Below are positions 5,660 to 6,817 of a stretch of 6,817 nt of DNA, in pieces. The translations under genes were made by a program, and so were the position numbers. Location of the stretch: the NCBI GenBank assembly GCA_017546885.1, contig JAFYRQ010000056.1, positions 1 to 6,817 on the forward strand. Direction: 5' to 3'. The notes below the pieces were generated by a model that did not search any database, had not been told where the DNA came from, and was given only the letters and a program-made list of their open reading frames with translations. This DNA comes from Alphaproteobacteria bacterium (GTDB lineage Bacteria; Pseudomonadota; Alphaproteobacteria; RF32; CAG-239). How positions within the stretch are numbered: the first letter of the stretch is position 1; every line of letters begins with the position of its first letter.

Positions 5660-6817
5660 ATGATTACTAAATTGAGAAAAGCTCAAGATTCTTGGGCAGC
5701 TAAAGCTGTTTTTACTTTGACGGCTTTGAGTTTTGTATCATTGTTCGGTGTTTCCGGATATTTAAACAGTGCAGCGGAGAATCCTGCCGTTATTAAAGTA
5801 AACGACAACGGATTAAGCCTTGCCGAATTTAATCAACAGATTGATGAACAAATCAGAATGGCTCGTCGTCTTTTCGGTGATAACATTGAAGTAACCGACG
5901 AAATCAGAAATTCTATCGCTTCCGAATTGGTTCAAAAAAATTTGAGCGAAATGATTGTTAAAGAAGTTGCCGGTGAGAAAAAAATATATGTAAGCGATAC
6001 ATTGGTTCGCAATATCATTTTTTCACAACCGCAATTTCGTGATGAAAGCGGAAAATTCAACAGAGCTGCTTTCCAAAACTTTTTAAGCACTACAAACTGG
6101 AGCGAACAAAAATATATAAATATGATTCGTGACGATATTGTTAAGAGCTTTTTGATAACTAACCCGGTCAATAATATTAAAGTATCAAAAACAATGGCTG
6201 ATTTAGTTGCAAAAGCTGAAAGTCAACGCAAAATTTTCAAATATGTTGAAATTGATACTTCTAAAATGAAAATTGACAGAGAAATCAGCAGTGAGGAAAT
6301 TGAACAATATTACAATGACTTCGGTGCGGAATTTATCAATCCCGAAACCAGAGATATCAGTGTAATTGATTTGACTTTTGAAGATATTGCCAATCAAGTA
6401 GAAGTTTCTGAAGAAGAAATCACAGAGTTTTACAATACCAACATTGAAAACTTTGAAACTCCGGAAACTCGTGAAGTTTTGCAAATTTTATCAGCCGATA
6501 AAGAAACAGCACAAAAAGCAGCTGAATTGGTGAAATCGGGAGCTGATTTTTATGAAACGGCAGAAACGGTTGCCGAACAAAACAAAGAAGATACCGAATT
6601 CGGTTTTGTATCTAAAGATATGCTCATTGAAAATATTGCCGAAGATGTATTTGCTGCAGCTAAAGGTGATATTGTAGGTCCGATAGAATCCGAACTCGGA
6701 TGGCATGTTATTAAAGTAAAAGATATTAAAGCCGGTTCTAAAACAGATGAAAATACTGCTCGTAAGCAAATTGTTGAGGCTCTTAAAACCGAAAAAGCTT
6801 ACGAAACAGCTTATGAT
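5660..6817 (+). CDS. ppiD: PpiD/SurA-type membrane-anchored periplasmic peptidyl-prolyl isomerase (3' end outside window)
   Basis: PpiD-type proteins are anchored in the inner membrane beside the Sec channel and help newly exported outer-membrane and periplasmic proteins fold. The frame is open from the ATG to the window edge, giving 386 residues of a protein that usually exceeds 600. Residues 1-15 are basic and cytoplasmic and begin MITKLRKAQDSWAAK; 16-35 form the single membrane anchor. A SurA-like N-terminal chaperone region follows (roughly 42-170, starting PAVIKVNDNGLSLAEFNQQI). A parvulin-like domain spans about 268-363, with REVLQIL, a GADFYETAE motif, EFGFVSKDML and ESELGWHVIKVKDI. 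At residue 275 Gln replaces the His of active parvulins, as is common in PpiD, so isomerase activity is doubtful. AAGGA (5644-5648) lies 11 bases before this ATG; an in-frame ATG at 5648 would leave no room for it. Divergence from tpiA is typical of alphaproteobacteria. Confidence 0.88.
   Translation, partial: MITKLRKAQDSWAAKAVFTLTALSFVSLFGVSGYLNSAAENPAVIKVNDNGLSLAEFNQQIDEQIRMARRLFGDNIEVTDEIRNSIASELVQKNLSEMIVKEVAGEKKIYVSDTLVRNIIFSQPQFRDESGKFNRAAFQNFLSTTNWSEQKYINMIRDDIVKSFLITNPVNNIKVSKTMADLVAKAESQRKIFKYVEIDTSKMKIDREISSEEIEQYYNDFGAEFINPETRDISVIDLTFEDIANQVEVSEEEITEFYNTNIENFETPETREVLQILSADKETAQKAAELVKSGADFYETAETVAEQNKEDTEFGFVSKDMLIENIAEDVFAAAKGDIVGPIESELGWHVIKVKDIKAGSKTDENTARKQIVEALKTEKAYETAYD

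Noticed and set aside
5932..6769. Minus-strand open frames at 5932-6171, 6203-6484 and 6491-6769
   Set aside because: They are antisense to the PpiD-like gene, and their Phe/Ile/Asn-rich translations are typical of the complement of AT-rich coding DNA.
1..6817. CRISPR array, insertion sequence, tRNA/rRNA gene, toxin-antitoxin pair or defence island
   Set aside because: No spaced direct repeats, terminal inverted repeats, transposase motifs, cloverleaf structures or paired small overlapping genes were seen. The window is mainly housekeeping genes.

Overview
The window looks like a chromosomal segment of an AT-rich, Gram-negative alphaproteobacterium. The main reason is gene order: tpiA-secG-pyrG-kdsA on the minus strand, with a divergent SurA/PpiD-type peptidyl-prolyl isomerase gene, is an arrangement typical of that class. 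The RecO fragment also has the alphaproteobacterial look. Kdo synthesis (kdsA) and a lipid A palmitoyltransferase (pagP) show that the cell has an LPS outer membrane. The low GC (about 32-40% in the kdsA and pyrG lines counted by hand) suggests a host-associated or gut lineage, but that is inference.

Layout, left to right. Positions 1-591 (minus) hold the N-terminal 197 codons of recO, cut by the window edge. Positions 698-1090 (minus) hold an unrecognised 130-residue protein gene in its own small transcription unit: sigma70-like promoter at 1157-1185 and hairpin terminator at 637-676. It is clearly richer in GC than its neighbours. Positions 1258-5500 (minus) form one tightly packed operon in the order tpiA, secG, pyrG, pagP, kdsA, ending at a terminator at 1200-1233. 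A perfect 12-bp hairpin followed by a promoter-like sequence lies between secG and pyrG, so pyrG-pagP-kdsA may also be transcribed on their own. Positions 5501-5659 are the divergent promoter region. From 5660 to the right edge (plus) lies the first 386 codons of a membrane-anchored periplasmic chaperone/PPIase of the PpiD family. No stretch longer than 300 bases lacks a gene.

How the genes fit together: tpiA (glycolysis), secG (protein export) and pyrG (CTP synthesis) are housekeeping genes. CTP is needed to activate Kdo (CMP-Kdo), KdsA makes the Kdo precursor, and PagP modifies lipid A in the outer membrane, so the distal half of the operon leans towards envelope synthesis. SecG and the PpiD-like protein both act at or near the Sec translocon. 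The most unusual points are pagP placed between pyrG and kdsA, a Gly-to-Ala change at the position that sets acyl-chain length in E. coli PagP, and the compositionally foreign 130-residue gene. I see no defence system, mobile element, CRISPR array or RNA gene.
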